Shown here one piece after another: positions 13,081 to 13,082 of a DNA stretch of 13,082 bases (within the stretch, counting starts at the first letter, position 1; each line of letters starts with the position of its first letter). The position numbers and the translations under genes were made by a program. The notes beneath the pieces were generated by a model. It saw nothing but the letters and a program-made list of their open reading frames with translations. It was not told the origin of the DNA and searched no databases. Origin of the DNA: Prevotellaceae bacterium. GTDB taxonomy: Bacteria; Bacteroidota; Bacteroidia; Bacteroidales; UBA932. The DNA lies in the NCBI GenBank assembly GCA_031279735.1, contig JAITHX010000084.1:1-13082 (forward strand), read 5' to 3'.

Positions 13081-13082
13081 AC

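Overview
The window looks like a chromosomal segment of a Bacteroidota (Bacteroidales-like) bacterium. The reasons are the rnpA-yidD pair, a DUF4831-type exported protein, an MCE protein with the N-terminus usual for this phylum, and at least four exact matches to the Bacteroidota -7 promoter box TAnnTTTG, each 15 to 65 bases upstream of a start codon. I cannot name a genus from sequence alone.

Layout. (1) 219-2294, + strand: a housekeeping run of rnpA (RNase P protein), yidD (overlapping rnpA) and a CCA-adding enzyme with an HD domain. (2) 2274-2602: a repeat element with three heptamer-flanked GC-rich cores and one inverted copy. It fills the gap between convergent genes and carries both of their stop codons. 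(3) 2600-4818, - strand: an operon of an MCE/MlaD-like lipid-transport protein, a HAD phosphatase and a protein-L-isoaspartate methyltransferase, with a 4-bp overlap and a 3-bp gap at the junctions. (4) 4839-4908: a divergent promoter region. (5) 4930-6894, + strand: two tandem paralogues of the Rpn/PD-(D/E)XK nuclease ('putative transposase') family. They differ at a predicted catalytic residue and in their C-terminal repeats. (6) 6919-9801: a large secreted GH78 alpha-L-rhamnosidase whose signal peptide holds eight consecutive Met codons. (7) 9963-11009: a DUF4831-type exported protein with its own well-formed promoter. (8) 11024-11308: a small repetitive ORF built from a seven-residue unit. 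Its copies differ almost only at third codon positions, which argues that it is translated. (9) 11332-12901: a CrcB/Fluc fluoride channel and a secreted C1B (bleomycin-hydrolase-like) cysteine peptidase. (10) 12898-12995: a second heptamer-armed hairpin, again containing the stop codon of the gene before it, then a truncated 9-bp repeat at the window edge.

The least conventional content is a recurring theme of sevens. There are two unrelated 7-bp DNA heptamers built into hairpins at gene ends, a 21-bp/7-residue repeat in one Rpn protein, and a 21-bp/7-residue repeat that makes up most of the small ORF at 11024. No tRNA, rRNA, CRISPR array, insertion sequence with terminal repeats, or riboswitch was recognised. 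All family names come from motif recognition; no database search was run.
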